Assembly (NCBI RefSeq): GCF_020171745.1
Contig: NZ_JAIVAH010000029.1
Coordinates: 62,001-126,000, forward strand
Source of the DNA: Prescottella equi
GTDB taxonomy: Bacteria; Actinomycetota; Actinomycetes; Mycobacteriales; Mycobacteriaceae
Direction: 5' to 3'
Length of the DNA stretch: 64,000 bases
Every line of letters starts with the position of its first letter. Position 1 is the stretch's first letter. The position numbers and the translations under genes are program-made. Shown one piece after another: positions 45,983-55,641 of the stretch. The notes beneath the pieces were generated by a model. That model worked only from the letters and a program-made list of their open reading frames with translations, was not told where the DNA came from and did no database searches.

Positions 45983-47605
45983 ATGACTGAACAGCACATC
46001 CGCCCAGGAGGTTTCGTCGAGGCTCCCGAGCACTACGCCGACATGCCGCTCAGCGACGTCGTCCGGTCCTGGGCCCGACAGATCCCCGACGGCCGGGCGT
46101 TCGTGACGCCGGCCCGGACCACGACGTGGCGCGAGTACGACCGGTTGGCCGACGCTGTGGCGCGCGAGCTTCGCGCGACGGCCGGTGGTCTCCGCTCCCG
46201 GGCGGCGCTGTTACTGCCCGACACGGCCGGCGTCCACGCTGCGCTGTGCGGCAGCTACCGCGCCGGCCGGGTGGCGGCGGCGATCGGTGTGCGGTCCGGG
46301 GTGCGGGAGATCGCACACATCATGCGGCGCACCGGCGCATCGGTTCTCGTCACCGCACCGGAGATCCGTGGGCGGTCGTGGACCGGGCTGGTCGAGGAGC
46401 TGCGTGAGCAGGGGGTGTTCCCGGCGGATGTCGTGGTGGTCGACGAGGGCAGCGGTGCCGTCGACCGGCATCGTCTCGGCGGAGTCGAGCACGGTGACAC
46501 GGCCGCGCCGGGCGCCCCGTTCACCACGTCCGAGGTGACGATCCTCAATTCGACGTCGGGGACGACGGGTCTGCCGAAGGTGGTGGCCCACGACGAGCGC
46601 AAGTGGGTCGCCTTCGCGCGGGAGGCGATGCGGGGCGGCCGGATCGGGCCGGGGGACGTCGTCTGTTCCGTTGTCCCGGCGCCGTTCGGTTTCGGGTTGT
46701 GGTCGGCGCACTTCCTGCCGACCCTGCTCGGCGTTCCGGTGGTGGTGACGGCGAAGTTCGACGTCGACGAGATGGCGATGATGATCGAACGCGAGCGGGT
46801 GCCCGTACTGTGCTGTGTCAGTACACAGTTCAGGATGCTACTGCGCTCGGATGCGGTCCGGCACCGGGATCTCTCGAGCCTGCGTGTCCTGTACACCGGC
46901 GGCGAACCGGTGCCCTACCGGGACGCCCGGGCGTTCGAGGAGCGCACCGGCGCCAAGGTGTTGCAGTTCTACGGCTCCAACGAGGCCGGGGTGGTGAGCC
47001 GTACGACCCTCGACGACGACGTCGAGACGCGGCTGCGTACGTGCGGTCACGTGCTCGAGTCGGCGAACGTTCGGGTACTCGACGACTCCGGCGCCGACTG
47101 TCGGGACCGGCCGCGCCGCGGTCGGCCCGCTGTCCGCGGGCCGCTGGTGTCCGCCGGGTACTGGGCGGATCCGGCGGCGAACACCGAGTTGTACACGGGC
47201 GACGGCTGGATGCTGCTCGGTGACGTCGTCGAGGTCGACGACGCGGGCCGTGTTCGAGTCGTCGGTCGCACAGCCGATTTCGTCATCCGCGGCGGCAAGA
47301 ACATCTCGATCGTCGAGATCGAGGAACTCGTCGGTGATCACCCGTCGGTGTCGGACGTGGCCGTCGTCGGGGTTCCCGACGACATCTTCGGCGAACGCGT
47401 CTGCGCGGTCGTCGTGCCCGTCGCCGGAGATCACCTGGACACCGAGACGCTCGCGCAGTGGCTACGCTCGCGGGGCGTCACCACCGAGTACCTGCCGGAG
47501 TACGTCGTTGCCGTGGATCGGCTCGATGTCGGTCCGGGCGGCAAGACCGATCGCCGGGCCGCGAAGGCGGTCGCGGTGGAGTTGCTCAGCCGTACAGTTC
47601 GGTGA
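45983..47605 (+). CDS. Acyl-CoA synthetase (AMP-forming ligase) of the cluster
   Basis: The 540-residue ANL-family ligase has the ATP loop NSTSGTTGLPKVV, QFYGSNEAGV, TGDGWMLLGDVVEV, the hinge VGRTADFVIRGGKNIS and the C-terminal GPGGKTDRRA with its catalytic Lys. It should activate the pathway acid as an acyl-CoA. Just before the GPLVSAGYW motif, the segment ADCRDRPRRGRPAVRG is much more basic than usual, where GEI-x-VRG is expected. This may be real divergence or two compensating indels. It starts eight bp after the SBP gene. Its last 20 bp overlap the end of the convergent fadD15-like gene. Confidence 0.85.
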   Translation: MTEQHIRPGGFVEAPEHYADMPLSDVVRSWARQIPDGRAFVTPARTTTWREYDRLADAVARELRATAGGLRSRAALLLPDTAGVHAALCGSYRAGRVAAAIGVRSGVREIAHIMRRTGASVLVTAPEIRGRSWTGLVEELREQGVFPADVVVVDEGSGAVDRHRLGGVEHGDTAAPGAPFTTSEVTILNSTSGTTGLPKVVAHDERKWVAFAREAMRGGRIGPGDVVCSVVPAPFGFGLWSAHFLPTLLGVPVVVTAKFDVDEMAMMIERERVPVLCCVSTQFRMLLRSDAVRHRDLSSLRVLYTGGEPVPYRDARAFEERTGAKVLQFYGSNEAGVVSRTTLDDDVETRLRTCGHVLESANVRVLDDSGADCRDRPRRGRPAVRGPLVSAGYWADPAANTELYTGDGWMLLGDVVEVDDAGRVRVVGRTADFVIRGGKNISIVEIEELVGDHPSVSDVAVVGVPDDIFGERVCAVVVPVAGDHLDTETLAQWLRSRGVTTEYLPEYVVAVDRLDVGPGGKTDRRAAKAVAVELLSRTVR

Positions 47606-49433
47606 TCCGATCCGAGAAGTTGTCGACCACCTTCTTGCGCTTGAGCTTCATGCTGGGGGTGATCTCGCCGTTCTCGACGGTGAGTTCGCGTTCGAGGATC
47701 GTGAAGCGTTTGATCTGCTCCCACCGGTTGAGTCCGGCGTTGAGCTGATCCACGTACGCGCTCATCATCGCGACCGTCGGTCCCGCCGAGGCGATCTCGC
47801 GCAGCGGCCTGTCGCCCATCCCGTTGTCGACAGCCCATTCGGCGACGGCCTCGCCGTCGAGACTGATCAGCGCGACGCAGTACGACTTCCCCTCGCCGTG
47901 CACGATGATCTCGCCGACATACGGGCAGATCCCCTTGAACGTCGCCGCGATCGCCGACGGCGCCACGTACTTCCCGTTGGACGTCTTGAACATGTCCTTC
48001 TTGCGGTCGGTGATCCGCAGGAACCCGTTGGCGTCGACCGTCCCGATGTCGCCGGTGTGGAACCAGCCGTCCGGTTCCAGGGCGTCCGCGGTGGCCTCCG
48101 GATTCTCGTGGTAGCCGCTCATCACGCCGGGACCCTTGATCAGGATCTCGCCGTCCTCGGCGATCTTCACCTCGGTACCGGGGATGGGCCAGCCGACGGT
48201 GCCGAACCGGTACGCGGACGGCCGGTTCACGAGCGACGCCGCGCTGGTCTCGGACAGCCCGTAGCCCTCGAGGACCACGATGCCGACCGCGTCGAACCAT
48301 TGCGCCACATCGCGATCCAGCGCCGCCGATCCCGAGATGAAGAACTTCAGCCGTCCGCCGAACCGGTCCCGGATCTTCTGGAACACCAGTCGGTCGGCCA
48401 CGGCATACTGAGCTTTCTGACTGCGGGACAGTGCCTTTCCGGACTGCCGTGCCTTGGATGCCGTCAGGCCCACGCCGATCGCCCAGTCGAAGATCTTCTC
48501 CTTGACGCCACCCTCGGCCCGCACCGTGCCCTCGATCCGGGCGTGCGCCTTCTCGAAGATCCGTGGCGCCGCGCCCATGAAGGTCGGTCTGACCACCGCG
48601 AGGTTGTCGACGATCCTGTCGACCCGGCCGTCGACCGCGGTCGCGAACCCGATCTGCAGCGGCAGCGTGAGCAGCACCTTGCCGAACACGTGCGACAGCG
48701 GCAGCCACAGGTACTGGAGATCGTCGGGGTCGAGGATGCCGGTGGCGTCGATGGCCGCGGCCTCGTACGTCCACGCCGAGTGCGGCAGCCGCACGCCCTT
48801 CGGCCGCCCGGTGGTGCCCGACGTGTAGATCAGGGTGGCGAGGCTGTCGGGGGAGATGCCGGCGATCCGCTCGTCGACGGCGTCGGGTCGCTCGGACAGC
48901 AGGCGCTCACCGAGCGTGGCGAGTTCGTCGAACCCGATCACCCATTCGTCGTCCGGCACGGTGCCGTCGATGAGGACCACCCGGTCGACGTCGGGCATCT
49001 CCTCGCGGTGTTCGCGCAGCTTGGCGAGCTGCGCCTCGTCCTCGGCGACGACGATGCGGCTGCCCGAGTTCGCGACGATGAACGCGACGTCGGAGGCGGT
49101 GGTCGTCGGGTAGACCGTGGTGGTGGCCGCGCCCGCACACATCACCGCCAGGTCCGCGAGCACCCACTCGTAGCGGGTCGCGGAGGCGAGCGCCACCCGT
49201 TGTTCGGACTGCACCCCCAGCGCGATCAGGCCGGCCGCGAGGCGTCTGACGCGCTCGCCCACCTCCGACCACGTCACGCTCACCCAGTCCTCGCCACCCG
49301 GCCCCGGGTGGCGGAACGCCTCGGACCGGGGTGACGCCGTCACCCGATCGACGAACATCCGGGCGACCGTCGGCGCCCGCTTCTCGATCTTGGACCAGTC
49401 CACGACCTCGTCTGACGCGCGCGAAGCTGTCAT
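47586..49433 (-). CDS. Long-chain fatty-acid-CoA ligase, FadD15-like
   Basis: The 615-residue ANL ligase is of the long-chain type: LIYTSGTTGRPKGVRLPHSA, PLSHVFGKVL, the AAPRIFEKAHARI helix, EGYGLSETSA, WFHTGDIG, ITDRKKDMFKTSNGKYV and a terminal SMKLKRKKVVDNF. The length and motifs fit the mycobacterial FadD15 group (long-chain fatty acids, general lipid metabolism). It is a single gene on the minus strand. It ends tail-to-tail with the cluster ligase gene, overlapping it by 20 bp, and starts with an ATG at 49433. Confidence 0.9.
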   Translation of the reverse strand: MTASRASDEVVDWSKIEKRAPTVARMFVDRVTASPRSEAFRHPGPGGEDWVSVTWSEVGERVRRLAAGLIALGVQSEQRVALASATRYEWVLADLAVMCAGAATTTVYPTTTASDVAFIVANSGSRIVVAEDEAQLAKLREHREEMPDVDRVVLIDGTVPDDEWVIGFDELATLGERLLSERPDAVDERIAGISPDSLATLIYTSGTTGRPKGVRLPHSAWTYEAAAIDATGILDPDDLQYLWLPLSHVFGKVLLTLPLQIGFATAVDGRVDRIVDNLAVVRPTFMGAAPRIFEKAHARIEGTVRAEGGVKEKIFDWAIGVGLTASKARQSGKALSRSQKAQYAVADRLVFQKIRDRFGGRLKFFISGSAALDRDVAQWFDAVGIVVLEGYGLSETSAASLVNRPSAYRFGTVGWPIPGTEVKIAEDGEILIKGPGVMSGYHENPEATADALEPDGWFHTGDIGTVDANGFLRITDRKKDMFKTSNGKYVAPSAIAATFKGICPYVGEIIVHGEGKSYCVALISLDGEAVAEWAVDNGMGDRPLREIASAGPTVAMMSAYVDQLNAGLNRWEQIKRFTILERELTVENGEITPSMKLKRKKVVDNFSDRITELYG

Positions 49434-49546
49434 GGTCCCGAGTTTAGGAACCCCACAGCAGCCCCTGACCGGGAATTCACGGCACGGTTAGGTCTCGAAT
49501 GCGTACCGTGGAATCCCGTTCGCGGATCGGGTGGGGAGGGGCGGAC

Positions 49547-50542
49547 ATGCCGGGCGATGTGTCGTGGGTGGAGGTGCTCGTCCGCATGGTCGACGGACCG
49601 GACCTGCCGGTGCACGGGGTGGTCCGGAGCAGATTCGCCGACGACGACGCGCGACGCGGCACCGTGGGGTGGATGTCGGGCATGCGGCCGGTCGTTCTCA
49701 CCGGCGGCGGAGCCGGGGACGACGGCGCCCGCGTGTGGCGGGACGGTCCCCGCCTGCGGGTGGAACGCATGGACGGCGCGCCGCTGATGATCTCCGACGG
49801 GCACACCAGTTGGCGATTCTCGGACGAATATCCCGAGCCGCTCGAGTACGTCGACGCCGACGTGCGCTATCTCGGCGATGGCACCGAATTGCTCGAACGG
49901 CGGCCTGCCACCGACTGGGCCGGTGACGACTTCACGAGACCGAACGGACCGATCGGCACGACGGTGTTCCTGGGCCGCGACGCGTGGACGGTCGAGTTGG
50001 CGCCGCCGTCGCGCAAGCCCTTTCCGATCCAGATCGTCGTCGACCGGGAGACGGGCCTGTGGCTGCAGAGCCGGAATGACGGCGCCGGCGTCGTCCACGA
50101 GTGGGTCGAGTTCGAGGCCGGCGGGACGTTCGCGGACAGCCTGTTCACGTATTCGGGACCCGTTCGCTCCGCGGAGGAGCGACAGCGGCAGATGCGCGCC
50201 GATCACGAGGCGGCCGCGAGCAGGAGGCGGGACTGGTTCCGCGCCAACGTATCCGGTGAGCCGCTGGTCGTCGACGTTCGCGCCGACCTGAGCGTGCGCT
50301 ACGTGCACACGCTCGACGAGAACACGGGCGCCTTCGAAGCGCGGCTGGGCGACGACCGCGCGATCTCCGGGTTCCTCACGCGCCGTCCTCGGTCCGACGA
50401 GCCGTGGCCGCTGCGCATCGCCGAACCGGTGCACCGCTGGTCGACCAACGACTTCGACTGGGCCCTCGCCGTGCAGGGGGTCGAGCTCGCCGACGGTGAG
50501 CTCGCCCGGCTGCAGGCACTGCTGGGCGACGCCGACACGTGA
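49547..50542 (+). CDS. Uncharacterised cytoplasmic protein
   Basis: The 331-residue protein is hydrophilic with no signal peptide and no membrane segment. Its sequence alternates short beta strands (DGPRLRVERMDGAPLMIS; WTVELAPPSRKPFPIQIVVD) with acidic loops. A charged helix (RSAEERQRQMRADHEAAASRR, about residues 205-225) separates it from a smaller C-terminal part. I do not recognise the family. The first half recalls the LolA/outer-membrane-lipoprotein-sorting pattern used in cytoplasmic actinobacterial proteins, but weakly. The ATG at 49547 is preceded by GGGAGGGG; the ATG at 49499 has no such site. It faces the ABC exporter operon with one base between stops. Confidence 0.6.
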   Translation: MPGDVSWVEVLVRMVDGPDLPVHGVVRSRFADDDARRGTVGWMSGMRPVVLTGGGAGDDGARVWRDGPRLRVERMDGAPLMISDGHTSWRFSDEYPEPLEYVDADVRYLGDGTELLERRPATDWAGDDFTRPNGPIGTTVFLGRDAWTVELAPPSRKPFPIQIVVDRETGLWLQSRNDGAGVVHEWVEFEAGGTFADSLFTYSGPVRSAEERQRQMRADHEAAASRRRDWFRANVSGEPLVVDVRADLSVRYVHTLDENTGAFEARLGDDRAISGFLTRRPRSDEPWPLRIAEPVHRWSTNDFDWALAVQGVELADGELARLQALLGDADT

Positions 50543-50543
50543 G

Positions 50544-52175
50544 TCAGCGCAGATCGCGGCGCCGCAGTGCCGCCAGTCCGGTGATCAGCAGTCCCGCCGC
50601 GATCAGCAGCAGCCACAGGATCGGTGTCAGTTGGAACTCGCCGCCGGGCAGTCGGGGCAGGTGCAGGAACGGCACGAGGTCGAGCAGCGGCTGCGGCAGG
50701 TCGGCCACCATGCCGAACACGTAGAGCGCCATCATCGCCGCGAAGACGCCCCACGCCGCGGGGGCGACGCGCGGCACGAGTCCGAACATCGCGACGGTGA
50801 TCCCGGTCAGCACCCACACCCCGGGCAGTTGCACCAGTGCGGCGGCGAGGATTCGTGGCACCTGCCCGCCGACGTCGCCGATCGACGCCCCGTAGGCGAG
50901 TCCCGCCGCGAGTCCGGCCACGGTGAGCGCCACGGCCGGCCCGGCGAGCGCGAACACGATGTGGCTCAGTGCCCAACGGGTGCGGGAGATCGACGCGGCG
51001 AGCACCGACTCGGCACGGCCCGCCTCCTCCTCGTCGTGCAGTTGCAGTGTCGCGGAGACGGAGTAGGCACCGGCGACGAGCCCGAAGATGGTGAACCCCA
51101 ACGCGATGAACGAGTCCTCGATCGCCTGCGTGCCGCCGAGCCGGGCCAGTGCCGCGAGCACCGCCTCGCTGTTCCCGAGTTGGTCGCTGACGCCGTGCGC
51201 GGCACCGCCGATCACGAGCGCGAACACCGCCAGCCCCACCGTCCACGCGACGAGCGGTCCGCGCTGTCCGTGCCACGCAAGTCCGACCGGTCCGGACAGC
51301 GACGGCGGTGACGTCGCCGGGCCGGGGCGCTCGGCGATGAGGCCCGCGCCGAGGTCGCGGCGGGCGAGCAGTCGGTACGCGACGACGACCAGCGCGACGG
51401 TGGTGACGGCGGGCAGCAGCAGCACCCACCAGCGTTCGTCGGCGTAGGGGCGGACCTGCTGGGACCAGCCGATCGGCGACAGCCACGACAGCGCTCCCGA
51501 ACCGGCGTCACCGACGGCGCGCAGCAGGAAGGCGACCGCGAGCACCCCGAACGAGATGCCGCGCGCGAGGCGGGCCGATGTACTGACCTGCGCCGCGACG
51601 GCGGCGACACCGGCGAAGACGGCGCCGGCACCGAGCACGGCCGCACCGAACGCGACCGCCCCGGTCACGCCGATGTCGATCGAGATCAGCCCGACCGTGG
51701 CGACGACGGCGCTGACGACGGCCCCCAGCCCGGCCACAGCGAGCGCCGCCGTCAGTCCCGCGTACCGTCCCACCGCCGTCGAATCGAGCAGCTCGGTGCG
51801 GCCGGTCTCCTCCTCGGTCCTCGTGTGCCGCACGACCGTGAGGATCACGGCGACGGCGAGGAAGGTGAACAGATAGCCGGCGCGCCACGTGGTCAGCGCC
51901 CCCACGCTGGAACCGAAGATCGGTCCCACCAAGGCGATTTCGGATTTCAGGGTCGCCGTCGAGGACGCGAAGGCGTCGAGCTGGCTCTGGGTGGTGTACA
52001 GCCCCATGATCGCCTTGCCGTAGACGATCGGAAGCAGACCGATGACGATCGACCACAGCGGCAGGATGACCCGGTCGCGCCGCAGGGCCAGGCGGGCGAG
52101 GGCGGTGGTTCCGGTGAACGGGGACTGCGCCGGTACGGCCGCGCCGGCGACGGTCGGCGCCGCGGTGGTGGTCAT
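50544..52175 (-). CDS. ABC-2 type exporter permease
   Basis: The 543-residue polytopic protein has about twelve hydrophobic helices in two similar halves ([18 protein letters not shown]... and [15 protein letters not shown]...). This arrangement is seen in tetronasin/polyketide-antibiotic type ABC permeases, where one polypeptide supplies the whole channel. Both halves contain an [10 protein letters not shown] / [11 protein letters not shown] coupling motif after the second helix. Its ATG overlaps the ATPase stop (ATGA), so the two subunits are made together. The exported compound is unknown but drugs or lipids are likely. Confidence 0.87.
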   Translation of the reverse strand: MTTTAAPTVAGAAVPAQSPFTGTTALARLALRRDRVILPLWSIVIGLLPIVYGKAIMGLYTTQSQLDAFASSTATLKSEIALVGPIFGSSVGALTTWRAGYLFTFLAVAVILTVVRHTRTEEETGRTELLDSTAVGRYAGLTAALAVAGLGAVVSAVVATVGLISIDIGVTGAVAFGAAVLGAGAVFAGVAAVAAQVSTSARLARGISFGVLAVAFLLRAVGDAGSGALSWLSPIGWSQQVRPYADERWWVLLLPAVTTVALVVVAYRLLARRDLGAGLIAERPGPATSPPSLSGPVGLAWHGQRGPLVAWTVGLAVFALVIGGAAHGVSDQLGNSEAVLAALARLGGTQAIEDSFIALGFTIFGLVAGAYSVSATLQLHDEEEAGRAESVLAASISRTRWALSHIVFALAGPAVALTVAGLAAGLAYGASIGDVGGQVPRILAAALVQLPGVWVLTGITVAMFGLVPRVAPAAWGVFAAMMALYVFGMVADLPQPLLDLVPFLHLPRLPGGEFQLTPILWLLLIAAGLLITGLAALRRRDLR

Positions 52176-53071
52176 ACCCGGACCTCCTCCGTGAGTTCGT
52201 AGTGTCGCAGGAACAGCTCCTCGAGTGTCGGCGGCGTGCTGACCAGGCTCCGGACGCCGGTGTCGCCGAGCGTGCGGATGAGCGCGCCGAGGCTGTCGGC
52301 GTCCACCTGGCAGTGCAGTGTCCGGCCGTCGATCCGGATGTCCTCGACACCCGGGATCCGGCCGAGATCGCCGAGGTCGCCGGTGAGTTCGGCCGTGATG
52401 GACGTCCGGCTCAGGTGACGCATCGACGCGATCGACCCGCTCTCGACCGACTTCCCGGCTCGGATGATGGTGACCTTCTCGCACAGGGCGTCCACCTCGG
52501 ACAGGATGTGACTCGACAGCAGTACCGTCACCCCGCGGTCGCGGGCCTCGGCAATGCAGTCGCGGAACACCTTCTCCATCAACGGATCCAGTCCGGACGT
52601 GGGTTCGTCGAGCAGGAGTAGCCGCGCGTGCGACGAGAACGCGGAGATCACCGCAACCTTCTGCCGATTGCCCTTCGAGTACGACCGCGCCTTCTTCCGC
52701 GGATCGAGGTCGAAGCGCTCGATCAGGTCGGCACGGCGAGTGGTGTCGAGCCCGCCGCGCATCCGCGCCAGCAGGTCGATGATCTCGCCGCCCGTGAGCG
52801 ACGGCCACAGCGTGACATCGCCTGGCACGTAGGCGACCTCGCGGTGCAGCGCCACGGCGTCACGCCACACGTCGCGTCCGAACAGGGTTGCGCTGCCACC
52901 GTTCGCCCGCAGCATGCCGAGCAGCACCCGGATGGTCGTGGACTTGCCGGCACCGTTGGGGCCGAGGAACCCGTGGACCTCGCCCTCGCCGACCGTCAGG
53001 TCCAGGCCGTCGAGCGCGCGGGTGGTGCCGAACGTCTTCTCCAACCGGTCGACTTCGATGATGGTGGTCAT
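52172..53071 (-). CDS. ABC exporter ATP-binding protein
   Basis: The 299-residue ATPase has Walker [14 protein letters not shown] (about residues 34-46), the Q-loop region [12 protein letters not shown], the signature [13 protein letters not shown] and Walker [14 protein letters not shown]. The H-loop is LLSSHIL. The signature reads YSKGNRQ instead of LSGGQ, a known variant of drug-export ATPases. A C-terminal accessory domain (about 215-299) is present as in DrrA-type proteins. It lies between the TetR gene and the permease gene, each junction being an ATGA overlap. Confidence 0.92.
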   Translation of the reverse strand: MTTIIEVDRLEKTFGTTRALDGLDLTVGEGEVHGFLGPNGAGKSTTIRVLLGMLRANGGSATLFGRDVWRDAVALHREVAYVPGDVTLWPSLTGGEIIDLLARMRGGLDTTRRADLIERFDLDPRKKARSYSKGNRQKVAVISAFSSHARLLLLDEPTSGLDPLMEKVFRDCIAEARDRGVTVLLSSHILSEVDALCEKVTIIRAGKSVESGSIASMRHLSRTSITAELTGDLGDLGRIPGVEDIRIDGRTLHCQVDADSLGALIRTLGDTGVRSLVSTPPTLEELFLRHYELTEEVRV

Positions 53072-53718
53072 GCCCGCTCCTCCGAGGGTGCGTGATGGGT
53101 GTAGGCGTCGAGCAGGGTCGAATCGGTGAACAGCCCGTCGGTGTAGAGCTCGAGGGCGGGGAGCATGATCTCGTCGGTCATCTCCCGGATCGCGCGGGCC
53201 ACGTCCACCGAACCGTCGGGCGCGGTGTGCATCTGCAGGTACAGCAGCGTCGACCCGAGGCTGTTCATCGCGAGGTACCGGGCGCGCGCGGTGGGCGAGC
53301 GGGTCGCCCGTACCCGGCCCTCGGCGACCGCCGCCTCGAGATAGCTCTCGACGCCGGCGACCATGTGCTCGAACAGCGCCGCGGCGAGGTCGCCGCCGGC
53401 CTGGAAGGACCGAACGAGGTAGGCGACCAGTGGTGCGTACCGTTCGATCTCGCCGAGCGATGCGAGCATCCGCGCCGGGCCGCTCGCGGTGAGAACCTCG
53501 CGTTTCTCGGTGACGATGATGTCGAGCACGTGCTCGTCGCACACCGCCCGCAGGCCCTGCTTGGAACCGAAGTGGTGGTTGACCAGGCCCGGCGACACCC
53601 CGGCCGCGGTGGCGACGGCGCGCACGCCGGCGTCGAATCCCTGTGCGCCGAACACCCGGATCGCGGCATCGCGGATGCGGGCGCGGGTGTTCAGGTCCCG
53701 ATCCGCCGGAACCGACAT
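53068..53718 (-). CDS. TetR-family regulator of the ABC exporter operon
   Basis: The 216-residue protein has a TetR_N domain with [19 protein letters not shown] (about residues 32-50). A C-terminal domain of the TetR_C group found with exporters follows. It is the first gene of the regulator/ATPase/permease operon. A perfect palindrome, TGAACA-CA-TGTTCA, lies directly upstream (53722-53735), four bases from the chosen ATG, so it probably represses its own operon until an exported compound binds. A Met at 53730 would start inside that palindrome and is less likely. Confidence 0.87.
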   Translation of the reverse strand: MSVPADRDLNTRARIRDAAIRVFGAQGFDAGVRAVATAAGVSPGLVNHHFGSKQGLRAVCDEHVLDIIVTEKREVLTASGPARMLASLGEIERYAPLVAYLVRSFQAGGDLAAALFEHMVAGVESYLEAAVAEGRVRATRSPTARARYLAMNSLGSTLLYLQMHTAPDGSVDVARAIREMTDEIMLPALELYTDGLFTDSTLLDAYTHHAPSEERA

Positions 53719-53721
53719 GGC

Positions 53722-53735
53722 TGAACACATGTTCA
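53722..53735. promoter_or_regulatory. Operator candidate TGAACACATGTTCA of the exporter operon
   Basis: This perfect 14-bp palindrome (arms TGAACA/TGTTCA) overlaps the start region of the TetR gene. Its location fits autorepression. Confidence 0.65.
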
Positions 53736-53904
53736 AAGCATTGCTCGCCCGTTCAGCGCGGGCAAGAGCGGCGGCTCGGTCCTGACGGAATCTTGACGGC
53801 GGCACCGACACAACGATTTTGACCCCATCAAGCGTTCGATTGTGTTAGCTTCCCGAAGAAACGGGGTGGTGACGTGAGTCACTACGGAACGAGGATGGAA
53901 CTAC

Positions 53905-55503
53905 GTGACGCTGAACATCGCCGACCTGTACGAAGCTGTCGCCGACGCGATCCCCGATCGGGTCCCGGTGGTGTGCGACGACCAGCGCCGCAGCTATGCC
54001 GAACTCGATCGACGGGCCAACCGGCTCGCCCACCACCTCGAGTCGGTGGGTGTGCGCCCCGGCCAGCACGTCGCGGTCCACATGCGCAACCGCATCGAGT
54101 ACATCGAGGCGCTGTTGGCCTGCATGAAGATCCGCGCCGTCGCCATCAACATCAACTTCCGCTACACCGACGCCGAGCTGGAGTATCTCTACACCAACTC
54201 GGACAGTGTCGCCCTGATCGTCGAGAACGAGTACCTCGCGCCGGCCGGTGCCGCACTGGCGAAGAGCCCGAAGGTCGACAATGTCATCGTGGTCGGCGAG
54301 CACGACGGGCTGCCCGCCGGCTACGACGGCGTCACCGCAGTCGACTACGAGGATGCGCTGGGCGCGCAGTCCGACGCGCGCGGGTTCGGGCCCCGCAGCG
54401 ACGACGACCACTTCGTCATCTACACCGGCGGCACCACCGGCATGCCGAAGGGCGTCGTGTGGCGCCAGGAGGACTTCTACTTCGCGGCCCTGTCCGGCGG
54501 CAACATCGGCGGCGCCCCGCGGCGGTCGGTCGAGGAGGTGGTCGCCGGTGCGGTCGCGAACACCGATCCGCAGACCTATCTCGTCATCCCGCCGCTCATG
54601 CACGGCGGGGCCATCTACTCGCTTCTCACCGCGCTCCTCATGGGTGCGCCGCGCGTGTTCTGCCGGACGTTCGACCCGGTCGACGTACTGCGGGTGATCG
54701 AGGCCGAGAAGATCACCGGCATCACGGTCATCGGCGACGCCATCGCGCGGCCCATCGCGGAGGCGATCAAGGAGCACCGCGGCCGCTACGACCTCAGCTC
54801 CCTGAAGCTGATGGGTTCCGGCGGTGCGCTGTTCTCGCCCGCGCTCAAGGACGAACTGCGCGAGCTGATTCCGGGCCTGACGATCAAGGACGCGTTCGGC
54901 GCCTCCGAGACCGGCAACGACGGCATCCTCGAGTTCGCCGAGGACGGCACCAAGCGGATTCGATTCAACCCCAACCTGATCCTCGTCGACGAGAACAGCC
55001 GACCGATCGCGCCGGGCTCGGACGAGATCGGCTTCCTTGCCCGTAAGGGTCACGTGCCGCTCGCGTACTACAACGACGCCGAGAAGACCGCCGCCACGTT
55101 CATCGAGGTCGACGGGGTGCGTCTGGCCGTCCTCGGCGACATGGGCCGGGTGGAGGAGGACGGCGCCATCTTCCTTCTCGGCCGCGGGTCGACGTGCATC
55201 AACACGGGCGGCGAGAAGGTGTACCCCGAGGAGGTGGAGTCCGCCCTCAAGACCCACCCGGCCGTGCTGGACGCGCTGGTCGCGGGCGCCCCCGACATCC
55301 GGTTCGGTGAGAAGGTCGCCGCCGTGGTCCAGCTGCGCCCCGGGTTCGACGACGTCGACCCGGACGAGATCGCCGAACACTGCCGGATCCACGTCGCCGG
55401 CTACAAGATTCCGCGGTCGGTGGTCCTGGTGTCCTCGATCCGGCGGTCGCCGACCGGGAAGGCCGACTACCGCTGGGCCAAGGAGGTCGTGTCGGCGGGG
55501 TGA
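53905..55503 (+). CDS. Acyl-CoA synthetase, FadD19-like (steroid/branched side-chain type)
   Basis: The 532-residue ANL ligase follows FadD19, the ligase for cholesterol side-chain acids, motif by motif: LNIADLYEAVADAIPDRV, NINFRYTDAELEYLYTNSD, YTGGTTGMPKGVVWR, PPLMHGGAIYS, GDAIARPI, GASETGNDG, LGRGSTCINTGGEKVYPEEVE and a final SPTGKADYRWAKE. The YTGGTTG core and TGGEKVYPEEVE are specific to this branch. The acid substrate is probably branched or ring-bearing. It stands as a single gene and is not near the ring-cleavage cluster. The GTG at 53905 follows GAGGA by about eight bases. Confidence 0.85.
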   Translation: MTLNIADLYEAVADAIPDRVPVVCDDQRRSYAELDRRANRLAHHLESVGVRPGQHVAVHMRNRIEYIEALLACMKIRAVAININFRYTDAELEYLYTNSDSVALIVENEYLAPAGAALAKSPKVDNVIVVGEHDGLPAGYDGVTAVDYEDALGAQSDARGFGPRSDDDHFVIYTGGTTGMPKGVVWRQEDFYFAALSGGNIGGAPRRSVEEVVAGAVANTDPQTYLVIPPLMHGGAIYSLLTALLMGAPRVFCRTFDPVDVLRVIEAEKITGITVIGDAIARPIAEAIKEHRGRYDLSSLKLMGSGGALFSPALKDELRELIPGLTIKDAFGASETGNDGILEFAEDGTKRIRFNPNLILVDENSRPIAPGSDEIGFLARKGHVPLAYYNDAEKTAATFIEVDGVRLAVLGDMGRVEEDGAIFLLGRGSTCINTGGEKVYPEEVESALKTHPAVLDALVAGAPDIRFGEKVAAVVQLRPGFDDVDPDEIAEHCRIHVAGYKIPRSVVLVSSIRRSPTGKADYRWAKEVVSAG

Positions 55504-55641
55504 GGCGGGATTCGGGCGCTCGGAAGGTATGTGTATGTGGACAAGCGTCCAATTGTTTGTTGAAATGAGTCGCTTCGAAGCGCATCTCGACGGTCGTCTC
55601 GGTAGCACCTGACGTCCGTACGAGTTCATTGGAGGAACGAG

